64,000 nt of DNA from CAZSBB01 sp964605235 (GTDB lineage Bacteria; Planctomycetota; Phycisphaerae; Phycisphaerales; Phycisphaeraceae), in contig CAZSBB010000031.1 in assembly GCA_964605235.1 (NCBI GenBank), positions 1 to 64,000 of the forward strand, written 5' to 3'. The notes below the pieces were generated by a model. That model was not told the DNA's origin, did not search any database, and saw only the letters and a list, made by a program, of their open reading frames with translations. How positions within the stretch are numbered: the stretch's first letter is position 1; each line of letters begins with the position of its first letter. The position numbers and the translations under genes are program-made. Positions 1 to 7,039 of the stretch are shown here, in pieces.

Positions 1-295
1 GACACCGCCGGGGCACGGGACCGCGCGAGGCAGTGAAGGTCGTGGTCAGCGAGCCCGTCTGCAGGGCGCCGTGGACTGAGCCGATCGCCCCGCCTTCAGA
101 CTGCAGCTGCTGAATCCGCGGAATCATGCCCCACAGGTTGGTTTTGCCCTTGGCAGCCCACTCGTCGCAGAACTCCGCCATCGGACTGCTGGGAGTGATC
201 GGATAGATGCAGATCACCTCGCTCAAGCGGTGGGCAACAGATGCGACGGCTTCGTTGCCGTCAACCGTGGTCGTCCGTGTGGTAGCCGTAGCCAT
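1..295 (-). CDS. nifJ: Pyruvate:ferredoxin (flavodoxin) oxidoreductase, N-terminal fragment
   Basis: This is the first ~98 codons of a gene running off the left edge. The translation begins MATATTRTTTVDGNEAVAS and continues with IYPITPSSPMAEFCDEW, PRIQQLQSEGGAIGSVHGAL and TTTFTAS. These are the hallmark N-terminal motifs (pyrimidine-binding TPP domain) of the single-chain NifJ/PFOR family, which oxidatively decarboxylates pyruvate to acetyl-CoA and reduces ferredoxin or flavodoxin. The family continues TASQGLLLMIP, but here the last ~10 codons read TASRGPVPRRC, so the outermost ~30 bases do not fit. An assembly edge artefact or frameshift is likely there. The start is the ATG at 293-295. Family assignment is firm; whether the gene is intact beyond the edge cannot be seen. 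Confidence 0.88.
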   Translation of the reverse strand, partial: MATATTRTTTVDGNEAVASVAHRLSEVICIYPITPSSPMAEFCDEWAAKGKTNLWGMIPRIQQLQSEGGAIGSVHGALQTGSLTTTFTASRGPVPRRC

Positions 296-472
296 GGGTG
301 GGTCCTCAATCCTGCGGGTGAAACAGTAAAGGATAACAGGGTATATTTATCTTATCGTCAAATCAACAGCTTCGCCAGTGGGTTGGCGTTAAACTGAAAA
401 AAAGTTGTAGCCGGGTGAATTTGACGGACTTGCAGCAACGGGTCATTCAGCAGCCGCCCAAGGAGCAGGACG
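296..472. other. Divergent intergenic region between nifJ and the cytochrome b562-like gene
   Basis: About 180 bases separate two divergent starts. The middle (about 335-400) is visibly more AT-rich than its surroundings (for example GGTATATTTATCTTATCG), as expected for promoters facing both ways. No clear operator or terminator was recognised. A Shine-Dalgarno AGGAG at 461-465 serves the rightward gene. Confidence 0.4.
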
Positions 473-961
473 ATGCAACCGCAGAATTGGCGTTCCGTCA
501 GTCTGGCGTTCGGGGTGTTGGTGGCGCTGGGGTGGGCAGGGATCATCTATCCAGGCCAGCACGCCCCGGCGGCAGGCGTCGGCTGGGCGCACGCCGATGA
601 AAGCGATGGTCCCCTGGGGCTCGTCGACCACATGGAGGTCATGCAGGACCATCTGCGCAAGCTCAAACAGCAGATCACCGACCCCCGGCAAAACCCGACC
701 TCCGCCCAGCTCGCCGGCGATATGGTCCTCAGTGCCGTGCTGTCCAAACAGCTTGATCCCCCCATGGCGCGGACTCTCGCCAGCGAACAGCGCCCGGCGT
801 TCCTGCTGGCGTACCGCAAGAAAATGAATGAACTGGCGCAAGTGCTCCTCCGCCTGGAAGCGGCCTTGCTCGACAACGACAATGCCGCCGCCCAGAAGCA
901 CCTCGAAGACGCCTTGCAGCTGCGCTTCAAAGGCCACCGGCAGTTTCGTCAGGAAGGTTGA
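473..961 (+). CDS. Periplasmic cytochrome b562-like four-helix protein
   Basis: A 162-residue protein with an N-terminal hydrophobic export segment (FGVLVALGWAGIIY, about residues 13-26). The mature part is all-helical. It carries an early VDHMEVMQDHLRKLKQQ and a C-terminal GHRQFRQ, which line up with the heme-ligating Met (NMETLNDNLK) and His (YHQKYR) regions of cytochrome b562. A heme-binding electron carrier in the periplasm is therefore plausible, but the alignment is by eye and the ligands are not proven. It starts at the ATG at 473 with AGGAG seven bases upstream, and is followed after 7 bases by a DUF2231 membrane protein, suggesting a two-gene operon. Confidence 0.6.
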   Translation: MQPQNWRSVSLAFGVLVALGWAGIIYPGQHAPAAGVGWAHADESDGPLGLVDHMEVMQDHLRKLKQQITDPRQNPTSAQLAGDMVLSAVLSKQLDPPMARTLASEQRPAFLLAYRKKMNELAQVLLRLEAALLDNDNAAAQKHLEDALQLRFKGHRQFRQEG

Positions 962-968
962 TCAACCC

Positions 969-1433
969 ATGCTGTTTACCTTGCCGCTGCTGGCGAACGT
1001 CATGACCGAAGCGCTGGGCAAAGCGCATCCGCTGCTGGTTCACTTTCCCATCGCTCTGGTCTGGGCGGCCGTGCTGGCGGAGGGGCTCAGCCTGTTTCGC
1101 CCGCGTCAGGGCTTGGATGCCGTGGTGCGCTTCAGCCTGCGCCTGGCGACGCTCGGGGCGCTGGGCGCGGTGGTCTCCGGGCTGGTGCGCGCCAGCGAAG
1201 CGGAATTTCTACCCGAGGTTGCCGCCACCGCAGTGCAGCATCGCAATCTCGGGCTGGTCTGCCTGGTGGGCTGCATCCTGCTGACGGCTGCGGAGCGTCG
1301 CGCCCGGCGCAGCAAATCAGCGCGCTGGCGCTGGACCCTGCGTGCTGGGCTGTTGCTGCTGGCGGGGCTGGTCAGCTTCGCAGCGCATCTGGGCGGCACG
1401 CTGGTGTATGGGCTGGATTACTGGCAGTTGTAG
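969..1433 (+). CDS. DUF2231 family membrane protein
   Basis: A 154-residue integral membrane protein with about four hydrophobic segments. It has the family signature HPLLVHFPIALVW near the N terminus and a C-terminal FAAHLGGTLVYG. DUF2231 proteins are predicted inner-membrane proteins often found with cytochromes, and conserved histidines suggest heme or metal binding; their function is not established. It starts seven bases after the cytochrome b562-like gene, so the two are probably co-transcribed and may form a small membrane/periplasm electron-transfer unit. That role is inference. Confidence 0.75.
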   Translation: MLFTLPLLANVMTEALGKAHPLLVHFPIALVWAAVLAEGLSLFRPRQGLDAVVRFSLRLATLGALGAVVSGLVRASEAEFLPEVAATAVQHRNLGLVCLVGCILLTAAERRARRSKSARWRWTLRAGLLLLAGLVSFAAHLGGTLVYGLDYWQL

Positions 1434-1444
1434 GCTCTGCGTCG

Positions 1445-1497
1445 GTCCGGGTTGGCCCGGACACACGAACGCCCTGTCTGTCCGGGCCAGCCCGGAC
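1445..1497. repeat. Two tandem GTCCGGG/CCCGGAC hairpins between convergent genes
   Basis: Two 18-base palindromes (1445-1462 and 1480-1497), each with 7-bp arms GTCCGGG/CCCGGAC and a 4-base loop, lie between the convergent 3' ends of the DUF2231 gene and ilvD. A sister copy is at 43332-43349. They could serve as bidirectional terminators, although there is no T tract, or belong to a REP-like family. Confidence 0.6.
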
Positions 1498-1567
1498 CCG
1501 CAAGCAGACGGCCAGCCATCAGGCCGTTCGTTCAGCGATCCGTGGGGAACGCGCTTCGCTGTGCAAC

Positions 1568-3259
1568 TTACTCGTCGGTCACGCAGCCTTCGCTGGCGGA
1601 CTTGACGTTCTTGATGTACTTCCACAGCGTGCCGCGGCTGGCTTTGTACGCCGGCTGTTTCCACGCCGCGCGCCGTTTGGCGATCTCGGCGTCACTGACC
1701 GCCATGCTGATCTGGCCGGTGGTGTCGTCGATGGTGACGACGTCGCCGTTCTGCACCAGGGCGATGGGGCCGCCTTCCTGGGCTTCGGGGCAGACATGGC
1801 CGATGATGAAGCCGTGGCTGCCGCCGGAGAAGCGGCCGTCGGTGATGAGCGCCACGCTGTCGATGAAACCGGCGCCCGCAAGTGCGCTGGTGGGGGTGAG
1901 CATCTCCGGCATGCCGGGGCCGCCCTTGGGTCCTTCATAGCGGATGACGATGACGTCGCCATGTTTGATCTCGCCGCGCTCCAGGCCCGCGAGCATGGCT
2001 TCTTCCTGGTCGTACACCCGCGCCGGGCCGGTGAACTTGAGGCCCTGCTTGCCGGTGATCTTGCCCACCGCGCCATCCGGGGCGAGGTTGCCGTGGAGGA
2101 TGGAGATGTGGCCGGTCTTTTTCAGCGGCTTTTCAAGGGGCGCGATGACTTTCTGGTCGGCGGCCAGGTCCGGCACGCCGGCGAGATTTTCCGCCACGGT
2201 CTGGCCGGTGACGGTCATGCACGAGCCATCGAGGAGGCCCTTGCCCAGCAGATATTTCATGACCGCCGGGATGCCGCCGACCTTGTGGAGGTCCTCCATC
2301 ACATGCTTGCCCGAGGGCTTGAGATCGCCCAGCAGGGGGATGCGTTGCTGCACTTTGTAGAAGTCGTCGAGCGTCAGGCCGATGCCCACCGACCGACCCA
2401 TGGCGATCAGGTGCAGCACCAGATTCGTCGAGCCGCCCAGCGCCATCGCCAGCACCATCGCGTTTTCAAACGCAGCGCGGGTGAGGATGTCGCGCGGCTT
2501 GAGATCCAGTTCCAGCAGCTTGAGCAGCGCCAAACCCGCCGCCCGGCATTCTTCCAGTTTGCGCGGGTCCTCGGCGGGGGTGGACGAGGAGTAGGGCAGG
2601 CTCAGCCCCAACGCTTCAATCGCGCTGGCCATGGTGTTGGCGGTGTACATGCCGCCGCACGCGCCGGCGCCGGGGCAGCTCTTGCGCACGATGTCCTGGC
2701 GTTCGGCTTCGGTGATTTTGCTGGCGAGGGCTTCGCCGTAGCTCTGGAACGCGGAGACCACGTCGAGCACGCGTTTTTCCCCTTGCACGGTGGTGCAGCC
2801 GGGTTTGATGGTGCCGCCGTAGATCACGATGGCGGGGCGGTTGAGGCGACCCATGGCGATGACGCAGCCGGGCATGTTCTTGTCGCAGCCGGGCAGGGCG
2901 ATCAGGCCGTCGTACCACTGGGCGCCCATGACGGTTTCGATGCTGTCGGCAATGAGGTCGCGGCTCTGGAGGGAGAAGCTCATGCCGTCGGTGCCCATGG
3001 AGATGCCGTCGGACACGCCGATGGTGTTGAAGCGCATCCCCACGCCGCCGCCGGCTTTGACCCCTTCGCCGACGAGGGCGCCCAGGTCGTTCAGGTGCAT
3101 GTTGCAGGGATTGCCTTCAAACCACATGGCGGCAATGCCGACCTGCGGTTTTTTCATGTCGGCTTCGGTCATGCCGGTGGCGTACAGCATCGCCTGACTG
3201 GCGCCCTGGCTCTTGGGTTGGGTAATGCGGCTGGAGTAACGGTTGAGCGGCTGGCTCAT
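1568..3259 (-). CDS. ilvD: Dihydroxy-acid dehydratase
   Basis: A 563-residue enzyme of the IlvD/Edd family, full length (family about 555-570). It catalyses the [Fe-S]-dependent dehydration of 2,3-dihydroxy-isovalerate and 2,3-dihydroxy-3-methylvalerate to the keto acids of valine/leucine and isoleucine. Visible motifs are LPGCDKNMPGCVIAMGRLNR and SCPGAGACGGMYTANTM, which hold the cluster cysteines, and DGRFSGGSHGFIIGHVCPEA near the C terminus. The start ATG at 3257-3259 has an AAGGA about 9 bases upstream, and a TATGAT -10-like element lies about 45 bases before it. The gene stands alone, away from cimA at 33-35 kb, which supplies 2-oxobutyrate to the isoleucine branch. Confidence 0.97.
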   Translation of the reverse strand: MSQPLNRYSSRITQPKSQGASQAMLYATGMTEADMKKPQVGIAAMWFEGNPCNMHLNDLGALVGEGVKAGGGVGMRFNTIGVSDGISMGTDGMSFSLQSRDLIADSIETVMGAQWYDGLIALPGCDKNMPGCVIAMGRLNRPAIVIYGGTIKPGCTTVQGEKRVLDVVSAFQSYGEALASKITEAERQDIVRKSCPGAGACGGMYTANTMASAIEALGLSLPYSSSTPAEDPRKLEECRAAGLALLKLLELDLKPRDILTRAAFENAMVLAMALGGSTNLVLHLIAMGRSVGIGLTLDDFYKVQQRIPLLGDLKPSGKHVMEDLHKVGGIPAVMKYLLGKGLLDGSCMTVTGQTVAENLAGVPDLAADQKVIAPLEKPLKKTGHISILHGNLAPDGAVGKITGKQGLKFTGPARVYDQEEAMLAGLERGEIKHGDVIVIRYEGPKGGPGMPEMLTPTSALAGAGFIDSVALITDGRFSGGSHGFIIGHVCPEAQEGGPIALVQNGDVVTIDDTTGQISMAVSDAEIAKRRAAWKQPAYKASRGTLWKYIKNVKSASEGCVTDE

Positions 3260-3532
3260 GGGTCAGATCCTTATCACAAGGCGGTAAGCGGCAAACCGGC
3301 CATCATAGCAACCGCCCCGGCCCACCGTCGGGGCTCACGCGGCCGGCGGCGGCTTCACTCCCGACGAATCGCGCCTATGATTCTGCGTGTGGAACGCGCC
3401 CAACCGCGCCCCCGCCTTGTCAGCAGATGTGTGGATCAGCTATATTGTTCATTCGCAAAATGGTGCGAGCACTTCTGTGGGCCGGGGCAACACGGTTGGA
3501 AGTCGTCACCCACGGCTTAACGGAGAGGACAG

Positions 3533-4012
3533 ATGCCACCCCAGAAAAGAAGGCGACGTGATCCCATTCTGATGGGCTTGCCTTCACCATCCTTGGCGAA
3601 GATCAACCGGATGAACTCGGCCGAGCTGACCGAGCACATCAAGGCGCTGGAAGTGGAAGCGGGGCACATCCGCGCCAAGCTGGAGAAGATGGCCGCCAAA
3701 GAGCCGGTCGACGAGGCGCATGTCAAGCTGCTCAAGGAGCAGTTGGCGCGCCTCGAAGCCTTGGGCAACATCGCCAAGGAACGCATCGCCAGCGGGCAGG
3801 CGGATCGACGCACCCCCAGCCCCTCGCGCGGCTACAGCAGCGACGGCGGCTCGCGCGGCTACGGCGGCGGCGGACCTTCCCGCGGCTACAGCGGCGGCGG
3901 TGGACGCCCCGGCGGCTACGGCAACCGCAGCGACTCGGGCGGCGGTGGCGGCTACCGCGGCTCCGGCGGCAGCAGCGGCGGTGGTTACTCGGGCGGTGCT
4001 CCGCGCCAGTAA
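3533..4012 (+). CDS. Small coiled-coil protein with Gly/Arg/Tyr/Ser-rich tail
   Basis: A 159-residue protein of two parts. Residues 1-90 are charged and helical (AELTEHIKALEVEAGHIRAK ... EQLARLEALGNIAKERI), with a basic KRRRRD start. Residues 95-159 are low-complexity tail built of GYGGGG, RGYSGGGG and GYRGSGG-type units, resembling RGG/GYG tails of RNA-binding proteins. No RNA-recognition domain precedes the tail. The start ATG at 3533 has GGAGAGG just upstream. The function is unknown; nucleic-acid binding or self-association through the tail is a guess. It lies between ilvD (divergent) and an aminotransferase. Confidence 0.7.
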   Translation: MPPQKRRRRDPILMGLPSPSLAKINRMNSAELTEHIKALEVEAGHIRAKLEKMAAKEPVDEAHVKLLKEQLARLEALGNIAKERIASGQADRRTPSPSRGYSSDGGSRGYGGGGPSRGYSGGGGRPGGYGNRSDSGGGGGYRGSGGSSGGGYSGGAPRQ

Positions 4013-4160
4013 TCCGCACCTGAATCGAGTCAGCCCAACTCCCGCGGCATTGGCGAACGCCCCTGCCCACGCGTATGCTGCGCTCTTTCCCCTCCGACTC
4101 CCCCCAGCCCCGGCTGTTCCCCGACTCGGCCCCGACCCGCCGTTGCGAGCCCAACCCCCC

Positions 4161-5573
4161 ATGACCACCTTCGACCTCAAAGCCCGCCTGGACCAGTCCG
4201 GCCAAAGCGCCATCAGCCTCCTCGAAGAATTCGTCAACCCCTCCCTCGCCAAGGTGCTCCGCATCATCGGCTTCGATGTGCGCTATGTCCGCGGCCAGGG
4301 CGCTTACCTCTGGGACGACCAGGGCCATCGCTACCTCGACTGCCTCGGCGGCTATGCCGTTTTCAACGTCGGCCGCAACCACCCGACCGTCCGCGACGCG
4401 CTCAAGCAGGCGATGGACCTGGACCTGCCCAACCTCGTCAAGATGGGCGTGCCGCGCCTCTCCGGTTTGCTCGCCAAAGAACTGGTGGAAATCGCCCCCG
4501 GTGAGCTCGACACCGTCTTCTTCACCAACTGCGGCGCCGAGGGCGTCGAAACCGCCATCAAGTACGCCCGCGCCGCCACCGGCCGACGCCGCATCATTTA
4601 TTGCGAAAAATCCTTCCATGGCCTGACCAACGGCGCGCTGTCCGTCAACGGCAACGCCGAGTTCCGCGATGGCTTTGGCCCCTTGCTCGACCACTGCACG
4701 CCCATCAAGTTCAACGACCTGTCCGCCCTGGAATACGAGCTGTCGCGCGGCGAGGTGGCGGGCTTCATCGTCGAACCCATTCAGGGCAAGGGCGTCAACA
4801 TCGCCGGCGACGACTTCCTGCCCGGCGCTGCCGAGCTCTGCCGCAAGCATGGGGCGCTGTACATCGTCGACGAAGTGCAGACCGGCTTCGGCCGCACCGG
4901 CAAAATGTTCGCCTGCGAGCACTGGCGCGCCCCGGCATGCGAGCCGGACATCATGATCACCGCCAAGGCGCTCTCGGGCGGCTACATTCCCGTGGGGGCC
5001 GTGCTGAGCAAACGCTGGATTCACGAAAAAGTCTTCAGCTCGCTTGACCGCTGCGTGGTGCACTCGACCACCTTCGGCCAGAACGACCTGGCGATGGCGG
5101 CGGGGCTGGCGGCATTGCATGTGATCCGCGAAGAAAAGCTGGTCGAAAACGCTGCGAAACTCGGCGATCTGCTCCTGCGCGAGCTCGACGCCCTGCGCGG
5201 CAAGTATGACCTGCTCAAGCAGGTGCGCGGCAAGGGCCTGATGGTCGCCCTGGAGTTTGGCGCTCCCAGCAGCCTGCTGCTGCGCGCCCAGTGGGCGGTG
5301 ATCCACAAGCTGGACCCGAGCCTCTTCCCCCAGGCCATCCTCATGCCGCTGCTGAGCGATCATCGCATTCTTGCCCAGGTGGCGGGTCATCATCTGGATG
5401 TCATCAAGCTGATACCGCCGCTGGTGCTGTGCGAACAGGATGTGCGCGACCTGGTGTCGGCGTTTGATCAGGTGCTCGCCGCCTGCAGCCGGGCGTCGGG
5501 GCCGATGTGGGAAGTGGGCAAACGACTCACCGGCCAGGCGCTCAAGCGCCAACCCGAGCCGGCGCGTTCGTGA
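4161..5573 (+). CDS. Class III PLP-dependent aminotransferase
   Basis: A 470-residue fold-type I aminotransferase of the ornithine/acetylornithine/putrescine aminotransferase group. Visible features are FFTNCGAEGVETAIKYARA in the cofactor phosphate-binding region, GFIVEPIQGKGVN, YIVDEVQTGFGRTGKMFACE with the PLP-ring Asp, and the Schiff-base Lys in ITAKALSGGYIPVGA. The C-terminal part is longer than ArgD (about 400 residues) and closer in size to putrescine aminotransferases (about 460). The substrate is not decidable from sequence alone and no arginine or polyamine genes lie nearby. I chose the ATG at 4161; upstream in-frame sequence is Ala-rich and overlaps the preceding gene. Confidence 0.85.
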   Translation: MTTFDLKARLDQSGQSAISLLEEFVNPSLAKVLRIIGFDVRYVRGQGAYLWDDQGHRYLDCLGGYAVFNVGRNHPTVRDALKQAMDLDLPNLVKMGVPRLSGLLAKELVEIAPGELDTVFFTNCGAEGVETAIKYARAATGRRRIIYCEKSFHGLTNGALSVNGNAEFRDGFGPLLDHCTPIKFNDLSALEYELSRGEVAGFIVEPIQGKGVNIAGDDFLPGAAELCRKHGALYIVDEVQTGFGRTGKMFACEHWRAPACEPDIMITAKALSGGYIPVGAVLSKRWIHEKVFSSLDRCVVHSTTFGQNDLAMAAGLAALHVIREEKLVENAAKLGDLLLRELDALRGKYDLLKQVRGKGLMVALEFGAPSSLLLRAQWAVIHKLDPSLFPQAILMPLLSDHRILAQVAGHHLDVIKLIPPLVLCEQDVRDLVSAFDQVLAACSRASGPMWEVGKRLTGQALKRQPEPARS

Positions 5574-5716
5574 GCTCACGCGCGTGCCGCGCTGCATTCT
5601 CAGCCAAAAAGCCTGCAAAACCTTCACGATTCGGCCCCGCTTGACGCAGCGGGTATAATGTCACGCAGTCCCTCGGCAGTGAAGGGGCTCGGAAGTCGTT
5701 GCCGCGAGTTGCCGCC

Positions 5717-6133
5717 ATGCCCACACCCAAAATGTCTGATGTCACCACGCTTGGCGTCCGGGTGGGCGCGACGGCGTTCTATTTGCCCGACCAGTCCAAG
5801 CCCGACGAGCAGCGCTATGTCTTTGGTTATCGCATTGTCATTCAGAACAACAACGACGAAGCGGTGCAGTTGCTGCAGCGGCGGTGGTTGATCATTGACG
5901 CCCAGGGCGAGCGCGAGGAAGTGGAAGGCGAAGGCGTGGTCGGCCAGCAACCCACGCTCGAACCGGGGCAGGCCTTCAAGTACGCCAGCTATTGTCCCCT
6001 CGCCACCGAGTGGGGCAGCATGGAAGGTGTCTACAAGTTCAAGCGCCTCAGCGACGGTGAAGTCTTCGATGTCACCATCGGCCGCTTCTACCTGCATCCC
6101 CCCATCGAAGAAGCCGTCGCCGTCGAGCAGTGA
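5717..6133 (+). CDS. apaG: ApaG domain protein
   Basis: A 138-residue protein matching the ApaG family (about 125 residues, immunoglobulin-like beta fold). The pattern YVFGYRIVIQNNNDEAVQLL, RRWLIIDAQGEREEVEGEGV, VGQQPTLEPGQAFKYASYCP and GSMEGVYKF contains the characteristic GVVGxxPxLxPGxxFxY core. In proteobacteria apaG is linked to apaH and to Mg2+/Co2+ resistance, and the same domain occurs in some F-box proteins, but its molecular role is unsettled. The ATG at 5717 is preferred to an upstream TTG at 5699. Confidence 0.93.
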   Translation: MPTPKMSDVTTLGVRVGATAFYLPDQSKPDEQRYVFGYRIVIQNNNDEAVQLLQRRWLIIDAQGEREEVEGEGVVGQQPTLEPGQAFKYASYCPLATEWGSMEGVYKFKRLSDGEVFDVTIGRFYLHPPIEEAVAVEQ

Positions 6134-6241
6134 CCTCGCGCGAGTGCGTCATCACTCCCCTCCGCGCATTCCCATACGCAGCACCCCCAAACGGCGCAAC
6201 GACGTCCCTCCCCACGCTTGCGCCTCCGCATCCCCCGCGCA

Positions 6242-7039
6242 TCACTCCCCCCGGGTCAGCGGCAGCACCACGCGCACATTCAGGTCCGGATCATGCGGGT
6301 CCGCGGTCACGTAGCCCCCATGCACCCGCACGATGTGCCGCGCCAGCCAGAATGCCAGTTCGGACGTGGTGATGCTCAGGTTGGTTTCGACCAGGGCGGT
6401 CAATCCGGCGTCGCTGGGGCTTTGCAGCCGACGGGCGAAGCTGGCGACCACTTCCTGGTCGTCGGCGGGAATGTCCACCACACAGCAGGTTTCCTGCACC
6501 TGGACGCGCAGCTGGCGGGCGCGGTGCAGGTCCGTCAGTTGCGGGGTCCACTGGAAGAAGAACGCCGAGAGCGCCGCCGGCAGCATGTCGCCCATCACCA
6601 GCACGCGGGCGTCGGCGGGCAGGTTGGTCAGCGCCGGGGGTGGGGCGTCGTCGAGCAGGCGGTTGAGGATCGCCTGCTCAAACAGCGTCTGCAGCGGCAG
6701 GGCGGTGGCGTGGCGGTAGGGCGCCGGCGAGGCGGCCTGGCTCAGCAGCACCAGGTCGTTGGAGATGCTGACCACGCGCTTCAGATCGCCGCGCATCCGC
6801 AGCTTCATCTGCTCGGGTTCCAGCTCCGGCGGCAAGGGCACCTCGACGCCGCCGCCGTCCTGGATTTGCTCGACCATTTCGAGCATCTGCACGCCGCAGT
6901 GGACATTCGCCAGATCATGGCGGGCGTGGCGGGCGAACACGTACGCCAGTTGGGCGTGCAGTTCCCACTGCGCGGGCGTTTGCCGGTCCAGGCCGGGTTG
7001 CGCCAGGGAGTGATGGGACTGGGCAGTGTCGGTCGTCAT
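6242..7039 (-). CDS. Histidine-kinase-like protein with degenerate ATPase domain
   Basis: A 265-residue protein, last gene of a three-gene operon on this strand; its ATG overlaps the preceding stop (7036-7039, ATGA). An H-box-like RHARHDLANVHCGVQMLEMV (about residues 38-57) is followed by a helical dimerisation segment. The C terminus (LARHIVRVHGGYVTADPH ... VRVVLPLTRGE) resembles the end of an HATPase domain. The classical N-box and glycine-rich lid are not recognisable, so it may be a phosphotransfer (Spo0B/ChpT-like) or inactive kinase. It probably works with the two response regulators encoded just upstream. Kinase ancestry is likely; activity is uncertain. Confidence 0.65.
   Translation of the reverse strand: MTTDTAQSHHSLAQPGLDRQTPAQWELHAQLAYVFARHARHDLANVHCGVQMLEMVEQIQDGGGVEVPLPPELEPEQMKLRMRGDLKRVVSISNDLVLLSQAASPAPYRHATALPLQTLFEQAILNRLLDDAPPPALTNLPADARVLVMGDMLPAALSAFFFQWTPQLTDLHRARQLRVQVQETCCVVDIPADDQEVVASFARRLQSPSDAGLTALVETNLSITTSELAFWLARHIVRVHGGYVTADPHDPDLNVRVVLPLTRGE

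Noticed and set aside
1796..3520. Long open frames antisense to ilvD and similarly to cimA, oleC, pnp, manC and others
   Set aside because: They lie wholly opposite genes with strong family matches, their translations are rich in Ala/Gly/His/Arg without any motif, and such frames are expected in G+C-rich DNA.
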